A stretch of DNA of 64,000 nucleotides from Narthecium ossifragum (GCA_963920575.1 OY986970.1:25873869-25937868); one strand, 5' to 3'; numbered from the stretch's first letter, positions 1 to 10,386 are shown. Notes: generated from the letters alone by a model not told the origin. Translations and numbers: made by a program.

Positions 1-16
1 TGCTTTGCAGATGGCT

Positions 17-404
17 TGTAACGCCCCGGCCCTCCACTGGGCCCCGGCCCGCGGGCTCCCGGTCCGACCAGGATCCACCCGAGGGCCCCACCCGACACAA
101 TATTGTCCGCTTTTGGCTCACCGCAGCCGATCGATCGATAAACCCACCGATCGATCGGACTTCCCGGGAGGTCACCCCTCCCAAACCTACTCCAGCCCAA
201 GCACGCTTAACACTGGAGTTTTTCTGCGGTTCATTGCCATCACGGCTTTAAAACGCGTTGTGTCTATTAAGGGCTTACTATATACTTATATCGAACCCCG
301 GACCATACCCAGGCGTTGTGGGATTGCTTACCCGGCTACCCGACTCAGCCCCGCCCTCCAGGCGCAGGCATCTTGTCGCCTCGGTAGACCCAGCGGGCCT
401 CACA
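17..404 (-). repeat. TRIM 3' LTR
   Basis: This is the left LTR copy (388 bp). It contains a CGATCGATCG palindrome pair around 127-160 and lacks the 20-bp duplicated unit present in the right copy. Confidence 0.88.
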
Positions 405-458
405 ATCCACCCCCCTTGGGGGCCCAGCGTCCTCGCTGGCACAATTTCCGGCTGGGAA

Positions 459-473
459 CCGGCTCTGATACCA
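459..473 (-). promoter_or_regulatory. Primer binding site (tRNA-Met type) of the TRIM
   Basis: The minus strand reads TGGTATCAGAGCCGG, the usual complement of the 3' end of initiator tRNA-Met. It starts three bases inside the 5' LTR boundary. This fixes the element orientation as minus. Confidence 0.88.
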
Positions 474-476
474 TAC

Positions 477-884
477 TGTAACGCCCCGGCCCTCGACTGG
501 GCCCCGGCCCGCGGGCTCCCGGTCCGACCAGGATCCACCCGAGGGCCCCACCCGACACAATATTGTCCGCTTTTGGCTCACCGCAGCCGATCGATCGATA
601 AACCCACCGATCGATCGATAAACCCACCGATCGATCGGACTTCCCGGGAGGTCACCCCTCCCAAACCTACTCCAGCCCAAGCACGCTTAACACTGGAGTT
701 TTTCTGCGGTTCATTGTCATCACGGCTTTAAAACGCGTTGTGTTTATTAAGGGCTTACTATATACTTATATCGATCCCCGAACCATATCCAGGCGTTGTG
801 GGATTGCTTACCCGGCTACCCGACTCAGCCCCGCCCTCCAGGCGCAGGCATCTTGTCGCCTCGGTAGACCCAGCGGGCCTCACA
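477..884 (-). repeat. TRIM 5' LTR
   Basis: This is the right LTR copy (408 bp). It carries three CGATCGATCG palindromes with ACCCAC-type spacers (about 587-638), where the other LTR has two, so the array expanded by one 20-bp unit after insertion or during replication. Confidence 0.88.
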
Positions 885-1584
885 TGGCTTCAGGATCTGT
901 TCCTGTGAACCCTCCTAGTGAGGAAGTGCATGTTGGCAATCCACCTATAGTGGAAATGCCAAGTGTGCCGATCGGACAGCTGGAGAGTCCTGAGAAGTTT
1001 AAGGGACTGAATTTCAAGCAGTGGCAGCAGAAAATGCTGTTCTACTTGACCACTCTTAAACTTGTCAGGTATCTCACTGAGGATGAGCTTGTTCTAACTG
1101 AAGAACAGAAGAATGCTGATACCGTAGCTGCAGTTCAGGCTTGGGGTCATTCTGACTTCCTATGCTGGAACTATATTCTGAACGGCTTGGAGGATAAACT
1201 CTACAACGTGTACTTTCCCAAAAGAACCGCAAGGGAACTTTGGGAAGCCTTGGACAATAAGTACAAGGTGGATGACGCCGGCGCAAAGAAATTTGTTGTC
1301 GGTCGATTTCTTGAGTACAAGATGGTAGACAGTAGAAGCGTTGTCGACCAAGTTCAGGAACTTCAGCTCATCTACCATGACATGAGTGTTGAAGGTATGA
1401 TTTTGAATGAACCAGTCCAAGTGGCGGCGATGATAGAGAAACTGCCACCTTCTTGGAGGGACTTCAAGAACTACCTTAAACACAAACGAAAGGAGATGAG
1501 TCTTGAAGATCTCGTTCGGAGATTAAAGATCGAGCAAGATAACCGCAAGACCGATAAGAACAACGGTCTAGGCATTTACTATAA
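884..1584 (+). pseudogene. Copia gag, N-terminal part
   Basis: The reading from the ATG at 884 gives a typical copia Gag (UBN2 type), with FKGLNFKQWQQKM near residue 40, then a domain with ELWEALDNKYK and KLPPSWRDFKNYL. It is needed for particle assembly and RNA packaging. The ATG is chimeric: its A is the last base of the TRIM LTR and its TG comes from the target duplication. The original ATG lies at 11-13, before the TRIM. The reading is cut by the MITE after the lysine-rich EQDNRKTDKNN region. The longer ORF that continues into the MITE is an artefact. Confidence 0.85.
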
Positions 1585-2473
1585 GGGCATGTTTGCTTCA
1601 TGTGAAGTGGTCGGAAGTCACTTTTTTGAAGTGACTTCCGAGTCACTTCAGATGTTTGGTTGCTCGGAAGTGGGGCTGAAGTGACTTCAGCCCCACTTCC
1701 AAGTCACTGTAGCCAAAGCTGCCACTTCCCATTTCGACTTCCGGTCTTTTTGGCCTGAAGTCATTTGAAGTGACATTTGAAGTAGCATTTGAAGTGGGAA
1801 ATAATATTAATAATATTATACTGTAATAAAATATTAATATAAGTATGTCTCACATATCACGTATCACCTCGTGATTGATCCACGTCATCCAAAATAATAT
1901 TATTTCTAATAATTTATTTTTAAAGTTATTAAATTATTAATATTTTAAGATTAAAATATTATTTTAATGTTTTAATTTTAATATTTTATGTGGCAAATAA
2001 TGTTAATAATATCATTAATATTATACTGTAATAAAATATTAATATAAGTAGGTCTCACATATCACCTCGTGATTGATCCACGTCATCCAAAATAATATTA
2101 TTTCTAATAATTTAATTTAAAAGTTATTAAATTATTAATATTTTAAGATTAAAATATTATTTTAATGTTTTAATTTTAATATTTTAAGTGGCAAATAATG
2201 TTAATAATATCATACTGTAATAAAATATTAATATAAATGGATCCCACATGTCACGTGGCACCTTGTGATTGGTCCACGTCATCTAAAATAATATTATTTT
2301 TTAATATTTTAATATAGGGAAATTATTAAAATATAATAAATAGTTGGGGGTGACCATATCCCACTTCAAACATCAACTAAACACCAAAACTCAGAAACCC
2401 CCCAGAAGTCACTTCACTTCACTCACCAGAAGTCACTTCACTTCAGCTCACTTCTCAACAACCAAACATGCCT
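1585..2473. mobile_element. PIF/Harbinger (Tourist)-like MITE
   Basis: The 889-bp AT-rich insert has inverted ends GGGCATGTTTG and CAAACATGCCT (one mismatch) and a 3-bp TAA duplication at 1582-1584 and 2474-2476. Gag reading is in frame if the element and one TAA are ignored. Both ends carry clusters of AAGTCACTTC and its complement (about 1612-1690 and 2400-2455). The middle has three tandem units of about 190 bp (about 1800-1990, 1990-2185, 2185-2310) with ATAATATTAATAA-rich sequence and a conserved CCACGTCATC. No transposase ORF is present. Confidence 0.8.
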
Positions 2474-2476
2474 TAA

Positions 2477-3042
2477 GTCAAACTTAGTGGAAAATGCCAG
2501 TGGTTTGAAGAAGCGCAAGCGCTTCGATGAGGGCACTAAGGGAGGCAGCGGGTATCAGAAGTTCAAAGGCAAGTGCTTTGTCTGCGGGAAGGCAGGACAT
2601 CGGGCCAAGGACTGCCCGCCCTAGTGCTCAAGGGAAGAAGAAGCCAGCCCCCAAGAAGAAGAGGACAAAAGCTCACTTGACTGAAGGTCTTAGTGCAGAG
2701 ATGGATGATTTGCACCTGGTGGCAGTCATCACCGAGGTGAATCTGGTCGGAAGCAACCCAAGGGAATGGTGGGTCGACACAGGCGCTACCCGCCACATCT
2801 GCTCCAACAGATGGATGTTCGACACCTACCAAGTAGTGGATGGAGAGCACTGCTACATGGGAAACTCTGCAACCTCCAAGGTGGAAGGTAAAGGGACGAT
2901 GAAACTGAAGATGACGTCCGGGAAAGAGCTGACCCTGACGGAAGTCCTTCATGTGCCGGAGATACGCAAGAATCTAGTCTCAGGTTCTATTTTGAGCAAG
3001 AAGGGCTTCAAGCTAGTCTTCGAGTCAGACAAGGTCATCTTG
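2477..3042 (+). pseudogene. Copia gag zinc knuckle and protease
   Basis: The reading resumes after the MITE with a basic stretch and a CCHC zinc knuckle, [14 protein letters not shown] (2574-2615), used to bind RNA. That frame meets TAG at 2622, and the protease continues in the next frame, so there is a small frameshift between knuckle and protease. The protease shows the active-site motif [14 protein letters not shown] (about 2769-2810) and the [13 protein letters not shown] motif typical of copia. It is cut at 3042 by a solo LTR. Confidence 0.85.
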
Positions 3043-3574
3043 TGGCGCAGGGTAAAACGTGGAAGATGGACCTCTCTATGGGAGAGATAACCAAACTCTC
3101 TATGGGAGAGATAACCAGATTTCTATAGAGGAAGAAACCAAAAACCCTATTTTCTTATTCATCCAAAATTGACTCTTTACAAACCCTAGGCCTCCTTTTA
3201 TAGATTTAAGGAAAGACCAACTCAACTAAAACATGGACTGAACCATCCAATCCTAATCCAAGTCCTAAAAGCTGGAATTAAATCTGGAATTTAAAAGAAA
3301 AGGAGAAATCCTACTCAAACTAGGAATTTGCCAAAAATAGAAACCGATAAAACTGCCTAAAAAGGAAAGTTTTCACTAAAACTGAGATTTAGACCAAAAG
3401 GAGAAGGAATTTGACGATTTGATGAGCAGTCATGGAGAGATAGAAGATCTCCGATGATAAATGACGGGCTCGTCGACCCGGTCGTTTTGACTGGTCGCAC
3501 GCCCCGATTGGACACCCGGATCAAAAGTTATGGCCATCCAACGGTCGGGGTCGTCCGGGTTTTGTCGTGCATCA
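3043..3574 (-). repeat. Solo LTR, family TGATGCAGGACC
   Basis: The minus strand begins TGATGCA and ends CCCTGCGCCA. A perfect 5-bp duplication TCTTG lies at 3038-3042 and 3575-3579. Copia coding resumes immediately after the second TCTTG. Two more solo LTRs of this family are at 46699-47269 and 52117-52707. There is no internal region, so it is the product of LTR-LTR recombination. Confidence 0.9.
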
Positions 3575-4697
3575 TCTTGTCTAAGAATGGCATGTATCTG
3601 GGCAGGGGCTATATGAACAAGGGGCTTTTTAAGATGAATGTAATGACTGTTATCCCCAAGGTCAAAACTAGTGAAGCCTTAAAGGCTAGTGCTTCAAATG
3701 TACTGACTGTTGCCCAAAAGGCCAATAAAGAAAAGGTTGCCTATGTGACTGAGTCATTTAAATTATGGCATGAGAGGTTGGGACATGTGAACAACAATTC
3801 AATAAAAAGACTAATAAACTTAAATCTTCTTCCTAAATTAATAATTGACAAAGAACACAAGTGTGAGATTTGTGTGGAAGCAAAAATGGCTAAGACTTCC
3901 TTTCAATCAATTGAACGAAGCACTAAACCTTTAGGTTTGGTTCATACAGATGTTTGTGATCTGAAAGTTGTACAATCAAGAGGTGGTAAAAGGTATTTCA
4001 TTACTTTTATTGATAATTGTACAAGATATTGCTATCTTTACTTAATGAGAAATAAAGATGAGGCAGTGGAGATGTTCAGTCATTACAAGAATGAAGTGGA
4101 AAATCAGCTTGACAGAAAGATCAAAATGCTGAGAAGTGACAGGGGAGGTGAGTATGAGTCACCTTTTGCCCAAATTTGTGTTGAAAATGGCATCATTTAT
4201 CAAACTACAGCGCCATATTCTCCAGAACAAAATGGAATAGCAGAACGGAAGAATAGGACGTTAAAGAAAATGATGAATGCCATGCTTATAAGTTCAGGCT
4301 TACCTCACAACATGTGGGGGGAAGCGATACTTTCAGCGAATTATGTGTTGAATAGACTACCGCACAAAAGGCTAGATAAGACACCTTATGAATTGTGGAA
4401 AGGCCGAGCGCCTAGTTACAAGTTCTTAAGGGTTTGGGGTTGTCTAGCTAAGGCTCCAATTCCAGTTCCGAAATGAACTAGGATAGGTCCGAAAACGGTA
4501 GACTGTGTGTTCATACGATATGCACATGATAGTAGTGTTTGCCGGTTCTTGGTTAATAAATCGGATAATCCTGAAGTGCATGTGAACACTGTCTTAGAGG
4601 CTAGGGATGCCTCGTTCTTTGAAAACGTGTTCCCTTACAAGTCTTCTCCTACAACAGAGGTTAGTGAGAGACCTTATGAGAACATCGGGGAAGAAAG
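3575..4697 (+). pseudogene. Copia integrase
   Basis: After the solo LTR the polyprotein continues with [12 protein letters not shown], then the GAG-pre-integrase HHCC zinc site ([10 protein letters not shown] ... [11 protein letters not shown]). The DDE core follows, with D in VHTDVCDL, D in LRSDRGGEY and E in [13 protein letters not shown]. It would insert element cDNA into host DNA. A TGA interrupts the frame at 4474-4476, after which the same frame continues (VFIRYAHDSSVCRFLV) to 4697. The reading then runs into the LTR at 4698. Confidence 0.88.
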
Positions 4698-5425
4698 TGA
4701 TGGGACGTGAAAAGTATCGCGGCTTAACGCGCTGGCACGCCTTGAAAAGTGTCGTTACCTTAACAAGGACGCCAAAATTACAAATTTATAATCAAACTAC
4801 TAACTAACTACTTTATGGGTAGATAGTAGCAAGTCCGAGTCGAATCCACATGGAAGGCTGCCAAAACGCCCCCAAAGAAGGCTATTTATAGCCTAAGACA
4901 AACCCTAACTCGGATTAGTCAATTTCCTTTTATTTTTCCCGCAGCGCCCAAGGAGATCGATCTCCTTTGGGTTGAGATCGATCTTCTTCGCTTCGGAAAC
5001 TTCAAAAACTGGAATTTGCCCGACCCAGATCGATCTGCATGGGAAGCAGATCGATCTGGTTTTCCGTAACTGCTTCTTCTGCATCTCTGTACTAAAAATG
5101 GCATATCTTCCTCTAGGAAACTCCAAATCACGAACCGTAAAAAGTTTTGGAATCTAGACTTCAAGAGCTTTCCAACCATATATAGTAAATCATGTGGTTC
5201 TTCCTGAGCAGGTACAGTTTTGATGTCAAAGATGGTCCATCTTTGCTCCTTTGCTCTTTTGCTCCTAGCAGGTTCTTTATTTGTTCGTTTTAGCACCAAA
5301 CTTGATCTAATCTTCGTTGAGGGTCCTTAGGCCTGAAATGGGAAAAAGACAATCAAAATAGCATTGCTCGGAGGCTAACAGGACCTAGTTAAAGGGGCGA
5401 TTTGTGCACTTTTCAAGCGTTATCA
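4698..5425. repeat. LTR of a TGATGGGACG-type element (solo or truncated)
   Basis: It begins TGATGGGACGTGAAAAG and ends CTTTTCAAGCGTTATCA, which are imperfect inverted ends. It is a diverged, internally shorter relative of the LTR at 5426-7047 and 10411-10768, sharing the TCCGAGTCGAATCCACA stretch and the AAACTC...CGAACCGTAAAA region. It has two pairs of GATCGATC palindromes (about 4955-5060). The flanking 5-mers (GAAAG and CGCGC) do not match, so its right edge is probably a recombination junction with the next LTR. Confidence 0.7.
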
Positions 5426-7047
5426 CGCGCCCGATTAAAATTACAAATTTATAATCAAACTCCTAACTAACTACCTTTGGGGGTAGCTAGCGGTGAGTCC
5501 GAGTCGAATCCATAGGGAATGCGTAAGGAAACAATTAAACTACTAACCTCAATCTAAGTGTTCCTACAAGGATAATGAAAGAAATGATTTTTGGGTTTTA
5601 TGATAAGGAAACTAAGAAAGCATGTAAATGATTCAAGGATAGAAAGAGGTCCTAGGGAATCCCAATCCGGATTAGGCTCAATCGTAGCTTTCTAATGGAT
5701 CAAGATGCGCAATCCTATCGAGACACTACAATATCGACTACCTTGTGGCTAACAAAGGTCGTCGCTAACGAATAACTGGTTAAAGACTATCCGTCGCACT
5801 AGGTGTATGCTAGAAAGTCGACGATCGAGGGATTAGCTTCGATCATCGCTAACGAGAGGTCGGGTTAGAATCATCTCTTCGCAAGGAATTGGGTTGTATG
5901 AAATATGGTAATGGATCGAGGTAGTTCTAGCATCTCGAAGCCAAAAACACTACAAAAGATAGGATCGATGCTAGGTTAGATGTGGATTGGAGTGGTTCTA
6001 GCACAACCAAGTCCCTAACCTAGAGCCAAGACTCCCTTCAACACAAGTGGCCATGGTTCTAGCACAATCTACTCATTGGGGAATATCAACAAACACCTAT
6101 TGGGCACAAGGTTCTAGCTTATGCATACCAAAAGATTCATCCATCCAACATTAGAATCCAACTACAAAGGGATAGAAATGAAGAATAAATTCATACAACT
6201 TGTCTCATAAAGATTACAACATCCAAATCCAAAGAAAACTACAAATAAAAACCTAAAACATCATGGTATTCCACTAGGTAGATAGATTGGCTACTCATCT
6301 TCGATGGAGAAGCCATGGAGAAGAGATGGATCCTCCTCTTCTTCATCAATCTCCTCCCTCTTGAATGAGAGCTCCCTTCCTTGCCCAAGGGGGTTTGCCC
6401 CTTTCCTTAGCCTCCTCTTGTCCAAAGTAATCCCCCAATAAGAGCCCAAAGTTTGGTATTTATAGCCCTCAAGCTTCTCTCCTTCGGATTACATCTGGGC
6501 CCTTCATTTTGCTTAACTGGCAATGAAAGATCGATCTTTTAGGGGTGAAGATCGATCTTTTTATCTCGAAAAACTGGCTGCGCCCGCAGAAGATCGATCT
6601 TCTATAGGGAGAAGATCAATCTTTTGAATTATTGCTCTCTGCTACAGTACAAAGATCGATCGTTAATACACAGAAGATCGATCTTCTTTTTCTGCATATT
6701 ATCTCTTTTGTCATTCAGCACTGCGCATCGGTACAAAAAATGCCATAACTTCATCTAAAAAACTCGGAATCATGAACCGTAAAATTCTCCAGAAACTAGA
6801 CTTCCGGAGCTTTCCAATCATATATGGCACATTATCTGGTTCTTTCTAAGAAGGTACAGTTTAATCTTTGAAGTTGACCCATGTATCTAAATGTGCTCGA
6901 ATAGGCTCGTTTAGGCTCCAAAATTGATCTAACTTCTGTTGAGCACTCTTGTACCTGAAGTACCATGAAGATTATTAGAAATACCTTGCTTAAAGACTAA
7001 TAAAGGTAAATTAAGGGTTTAATTTATGTACTTTTCACGTCTTATCA
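5426..7047 (-). repeat. 3' LTR of the non-autonomous element
   Basis: The minus strand starts TGATAAGACGTGAAAAG at 7047. The region matches 10438-10768 at its left end and 14049-14431 at its right end almost base for base. Paired AAGATCGATCTT palindromes lie around 6528-6690. The terminal bases corresponding to 10411-10437 are missing at 5426. Confidence 0.8.
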
Positions 7048-7489
7048 CACCCCCTAACTTACACTTTGCTCGTCCTCGAGCAAAACCAAAAAGAAAGAAA
7101 CACACAAACAAACAAACAACCAAAACCACTAATTTGTCAAAATATAATGCATTGATTCATATGCAAGCAATTCTCAACTCTGATGCTCAAAGTAGATTTC
7201 CATACACAAATTTTATCTCTCAAGTCATGGCCAAGTAAAAAGCAAATGAATAAGAACATAAATGATATACTTCCGAGACTTCAAAGCACTTGACACAATT
7301 AAGATCTAATTGAACAATCTCGTGTCGTGAAAGGAGCAACCAAGTAATCGGGGTCTTGTAATCAGGGAGCCAATCAAGATCAATCATCCTTAGCAATTCA
7401 AATCAATTGAACATGTGACATGTTTTATTCAACACTAATCATATATTTTTCTTTTCTTTCTCTCTTTCTCTTTTTTTTCAAAGAATAGA

Positions 7490-7835
7490 GCATGTGGTTG
7501 TGCATTGTCATGATCCCTTAGGCTTTCTACTATGCCCATTTAACAGGATTTGGGTCAGTGACTCCCAAACCAGATGGTTTTTGGGCACTAGGTGTAAAGG
7601 CACCCCACAGGATTAATCTCCCAAACCTAGAAGGCCATGAATCACAACTAACCAACATGCTTTTATTCAACTAGTGTGACTGTGCAGTGCCTTGATCCCT
7701 TAAGCTTTCTACTAGGTCCATGTAGCGAGTGTTGGGTCAATGACTCCCAAGCCAAGCGGCTTTAGGGGATTAGGTGTAAAACACCCCACAAACTTAATTA
7801 CCCGAACCTAGAAGGCTACGAATCAAGGCTAGTCA
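7490..7835. repeat. Imperfect direct duplication, ~180-bp period
   Basis: Two copies (about 7490-7655 and 7675-7835) share GATCCCTTA, GCTTTCTACTA, GACTCCCAA, TTAGGTGTAAA and AACCTAGAAGGC in the same order. They lie in the untranslated part of the element, between the purine tract and the acidic ORF. No coding is seen in 7048-8550. Confidence 0.75.
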
Positions 7836-8553
7836 ATGAAAATTTTCTAACACAACTATAAGTCACATCAATCGATTATGAATATGCTCCAGAATCTCAA
7901 TCTATCAATGTCCCTTCTCAAAATAATCACTTAACCCTTCATACAAGTGCGAGTGCGCAGGTGAATTGGGACAACTCAATTAGCCTTACAATGTGCCAAG
8001 CCGAATTAAAGTAAAAGAAAAATGTCATTTATCCAATGATTCACAAGTTTTTATAAGACATGAAAATCAAGAACATCCGTGCAATGGTTCTCTAAGACAA
8101 GCATCTAAGACAAAAATAATTTCACATAGTCATCAATGCAAGTAAATTGACAAATTAAGTGAAGGTAAACAGGTTATCGAACATACAAATGTACCCCCCA
8201 ACTTAAATGTGGTTGTCCTCAAGCACATATGAAGGGTAAAAGGGAAGAGATAACCTGATGTGCTTCAAATCATCCATGTGAAGGTATCCTTGGCCAAATG
8301 CAAAGAAGATATGAAATATAATCAATGGTTAGTCCAATAAAAGTAAGAGTACAAACATCATCATCTTGGCCTAACATCGTACAAAGATCTAAACATACCA
8401 AGGCCAAAACTCGCGTATCGGATGTATGGAAACACTTATTGGAACCAAGTAAACATGCCGAAAATAAAAACAAAACAATCAAGCTTGCAAGAAAGCAAGT
8501 AAACAATCAAAAAAGCGTGAAAATGTTGGGTTGCCTCCCAACAAGCGCTCATT

Positions 8554-9378
8554 TTACCGTCTTCTGCCCGACGTTATGCAATGTACAACAAAACCAAATT
8601 TGGGTGGCCGATGGGTCCATATAAAGAAATACATGGATTGAAGAAAGGAAAAGACATGCAAACATGATTTATCAAAGAAGAATGAAGCATTATTGGCATC
8701 GAAATCATGCAAAGCGTCAGTCATTGGCCAATTACCACCCTTCAAGCCATGTATTGTAATAAATGGGGCCATTTTAAAATCGGCTTTTGGTGGCCGATGG
8801 TTCAAGGTAAAGAAATACATAGTCCGAAGAAATTTGAACTCATGCAAACAAGTTTCATCAAAGAAGTAGGAATTGCCCTTAGCGAACAAAGTACTTGAAG
8901 GGTGAGGAGTCTCAATGAGGTCCTTGATGAAATAACGTGGAAAATTGGCATGGTCTTCAATCGAAACAAGGTCCGGCCCCGCAAAATGTTCAACTAGTGT
9001 GGATGATATGGAAGGTAGAGGCTCAATTTGAGGCTTCCTATAAAAGCTCTCGCAAATATCATTAGAGTCATCATGATTATTTAAACAAGGCAGAATATCA
9101 TTCTCATCCGACACGTCAAAAACCGGCAATGTATCATTGCAATCACCATCATCTCCATAATCATCGAAAATTGGTAAGTTATCATTGTCATCCAATGCAT
9201 CAAGAACAGGTAAGCCCTCATAAAAAGCTTCATGAATCGGTACATCAATATCATAAGAATCATCCTCCTCAAAATCAGATATATGCTCATGAAAACCTTC
9301 ATAAACCGGTGACACAATATCACATGAATCATTATCAAAATCAAGTATATCCTCATGAAAAGCTTTATAATCCGGCAC
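8554..9378 (-). CDS. Acidic repeat ORF of unknown function in a non-autonomous LTR element
   Basis: A 274-residue ORF that I cannot assign to a family. The N-terminal half is very acidic and built of degenerate repeats of the type PVYEGFHEHISDFEED, and the pattern continues upstream to about 9440 in another frame. The C-terminal half has two diverged modules of about 55 residues, each with FFD-(E/K)-(T/S)-CLH, then FLR/Q-TMYFF and HRPPK. The last residues sit on the GTTGGGTTGCCTCCCAA motif often seen near the 3' end of such elements. It has no zinc knuckle and no DDE or RT motif. It lies in the position of an extra 3' ORF. It could also be a fortuitously open remnant, but the repeat structure argues for coding in the past. 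Confidence 0.5.
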   Translation of the reverse strand: MPDYKAFHEDILDFDNDSCDIVSPVYEGFHEHISDFEEDDSYDIDVPIHEAFYEGLPVLDALDDNDNLPIFDDYGDDGDCNDTLPVFDVSDENDILPCLNNHDDSNDICESFYRKPQIEPLPSISSTLVEHFAGPDLVSIEDHANFPRYFIKDLIETPHPSSTLFAKGNSYFFDETCLHEFKFLRTMYFFTLNHRPPKADFKMAPFITIHGLKGGNWPMTDALHDFDANNASFFFDKSCLHVFSFLQSMYFFIWTHRPPKFGFVVHCITSGRRR

Positions 9379-9467
9379 ATTAATATCAAATGATTCATCC
9401 TCAATTTTAGATGTGTCCTTGAGGAGGCTTCATAAACCGGCATCGTAATATCCCATGAAATCTAAAT

Positions 9468-9989
9468 ATGATTGGAAATCATATCATTAAGAACATTATC
9501 ATGACACATGGGAGGTACCAAATCATGCATGCATTCATCTATACCATTATCATCAAACCCCAAGGTCAATACCCTCTTGATGTTCAACCACAAAACATGA
9601 GCTCACCCGACCAATATTTTGCACTTAGCTCTATATCGCCCTATCTTTCTCAAACACAATACTCGCCACCCCAACATTGGTACGAGCCCCCCATTTCTTT
9701 TGAACCACAAGCACAAATAAATCCATCTTTAGATGAAAGGATCCTTAAAGCTCTAGAGTCTTTTGAGGCACGAAACCAACTTATACGTTCTCACTCACAA
9801 TCATTAGCAAATATAGAAGTCCGAATTTGACAACTAGCTTCATTGATTGATTCATACTATGATAAGGTTGATGGTTGTGTGAGTGAGGTAATGCCTCATA
9901 ATTTTAATAATGATGCTTGTGATGCTTATTTTACCAATGTTAAGAATGCATGCAATGATGGGATAGCCAATAAGAGTATGGATGATTAA
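9468..9989 (+). pseudogene. Gag-like segment in inverted orientation
   Basis: On the plus strand, opposite to its host element, lies a protein-like reading with a Tyr/Pro/Gln-rich stretch (SPPQHWYEPPISFEPQAQ). It is followed by SLDERILKALESFEARNQ and SLANIEVRI, then a TGA at 9828 and QLASLIDSYYD. The second part looks like the coiled segment before the zinc knuckle of Tat-type gag (pattern NLEVQVGQLA), from family knowledge. It ends at tandem stops near 9987. Its opposite orientation suggests an internal inversion. Confidence 0.45.
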
Positions 9990-10134
9990 TAAAATCCGCA
10001 TCATAGGTGTATGAATGCAAGTCATATGCCGGGTTTGAGAAATTATAAGCATTGTTAACATAAGCAGGTGCATAATTAAATGGTAACAAATAATCATTCA
10101 ATGCGGCACCCGGTGGCATATACTCATCGGCCAT
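9940..10134 (-). CDS. Short gag-like leader ORF
   Basis: A 64-residue ORF starts 250 bp inside the PBS in the element's own orientation: MADEYMPPGAALNDYLLPFN, then a Tyr/Asn-rich stretch. Its composition matches the Tyr/Pro-rich N-terminal part seen in the oppositely oriented segment next to it. It ends where the two readings overlap. I do not recognise a domain. Its position just after the PBS is that of a gag start. Confidence 0.4.
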   Translation of the reverse strand: MADEYMPPGAALNDYLLPFNYAPAYVNNAYNFSNPAYDLHSYTYDADFINHPYSYWLSHHCMHS

Positions 10135-10386
10135 GTATAAATAATCACATCAACAAGGACCAAGCCAAAAGTTAGAAATACTTTACAATGGGCCTCTCCA
10201 AGCACGAGATGTCCGTCACCAATCTTGATCGTCAAAGTCTTGCCGGAGGCGTCTCCTATCAACACAAAGATATAGCAATTGTAAGTACAACTCTTTTTTT
10301 TTAAGATAGGAAATAAAATTTAAAAATGAAGATATTTATAAGAAACACTAGATTAAGCAAAGCACTTCAATCATTTCCGATAGCAC

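Larger units (their letters stand above)
17..884 (-). mobile_element. TRIM-like miniature LTR retrotransposon
   Basis: Two nearly identical LTRs (17-404 and 477-884) flank only 72 bp of internal sequence. Read on the minus strand, the LTR begins TGTGAGGCCC and ends GGGGCGTTACA. It is followed by a tRNA-iMet-type primer binding site at 459-473, and the 3' LTR is preceded by a purine tract (AAGGGGGGTGGAT, around 405-418). The element is flanked by the perfect 5-bp duplication TGGCT at 12-16 and 885-889. There is no coding capacity, so it would need proteins from another element. The LTRs differ mainly by one extra 20-bp unit in the right copy. The insertion lies in the start codon of the copia polyprotein. 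Confidence 0.9.
1..4697 (+). mobile_element. Ty1/copia retrotransposon remnant with three nested insertions
   Basis: The order gag, zinc knuckle, protease, integrase on the plus strand is that of Pseudoviridae-type copia elements. The polyprotein is interrupted by the TRIM (17-884), a MITE (1585-2473) and a solo LTR (3043-3574). Each interruption shows its own target duplication, and the copia reading resumes directly across it. The reading stops at 4697 where another LTR begins. Reverse transcriptase and RNase H, expected next, are not found in the window, and neither is a copia LTR. Confidence 0.85.

Noticed and set aside
5..731. Overlapping ORFs on both strands in 5-731
   Set aside because: They lie in the TRIM LTRs and repeat with them. 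The sequence is GC-rich and no protein family pattern is seen.
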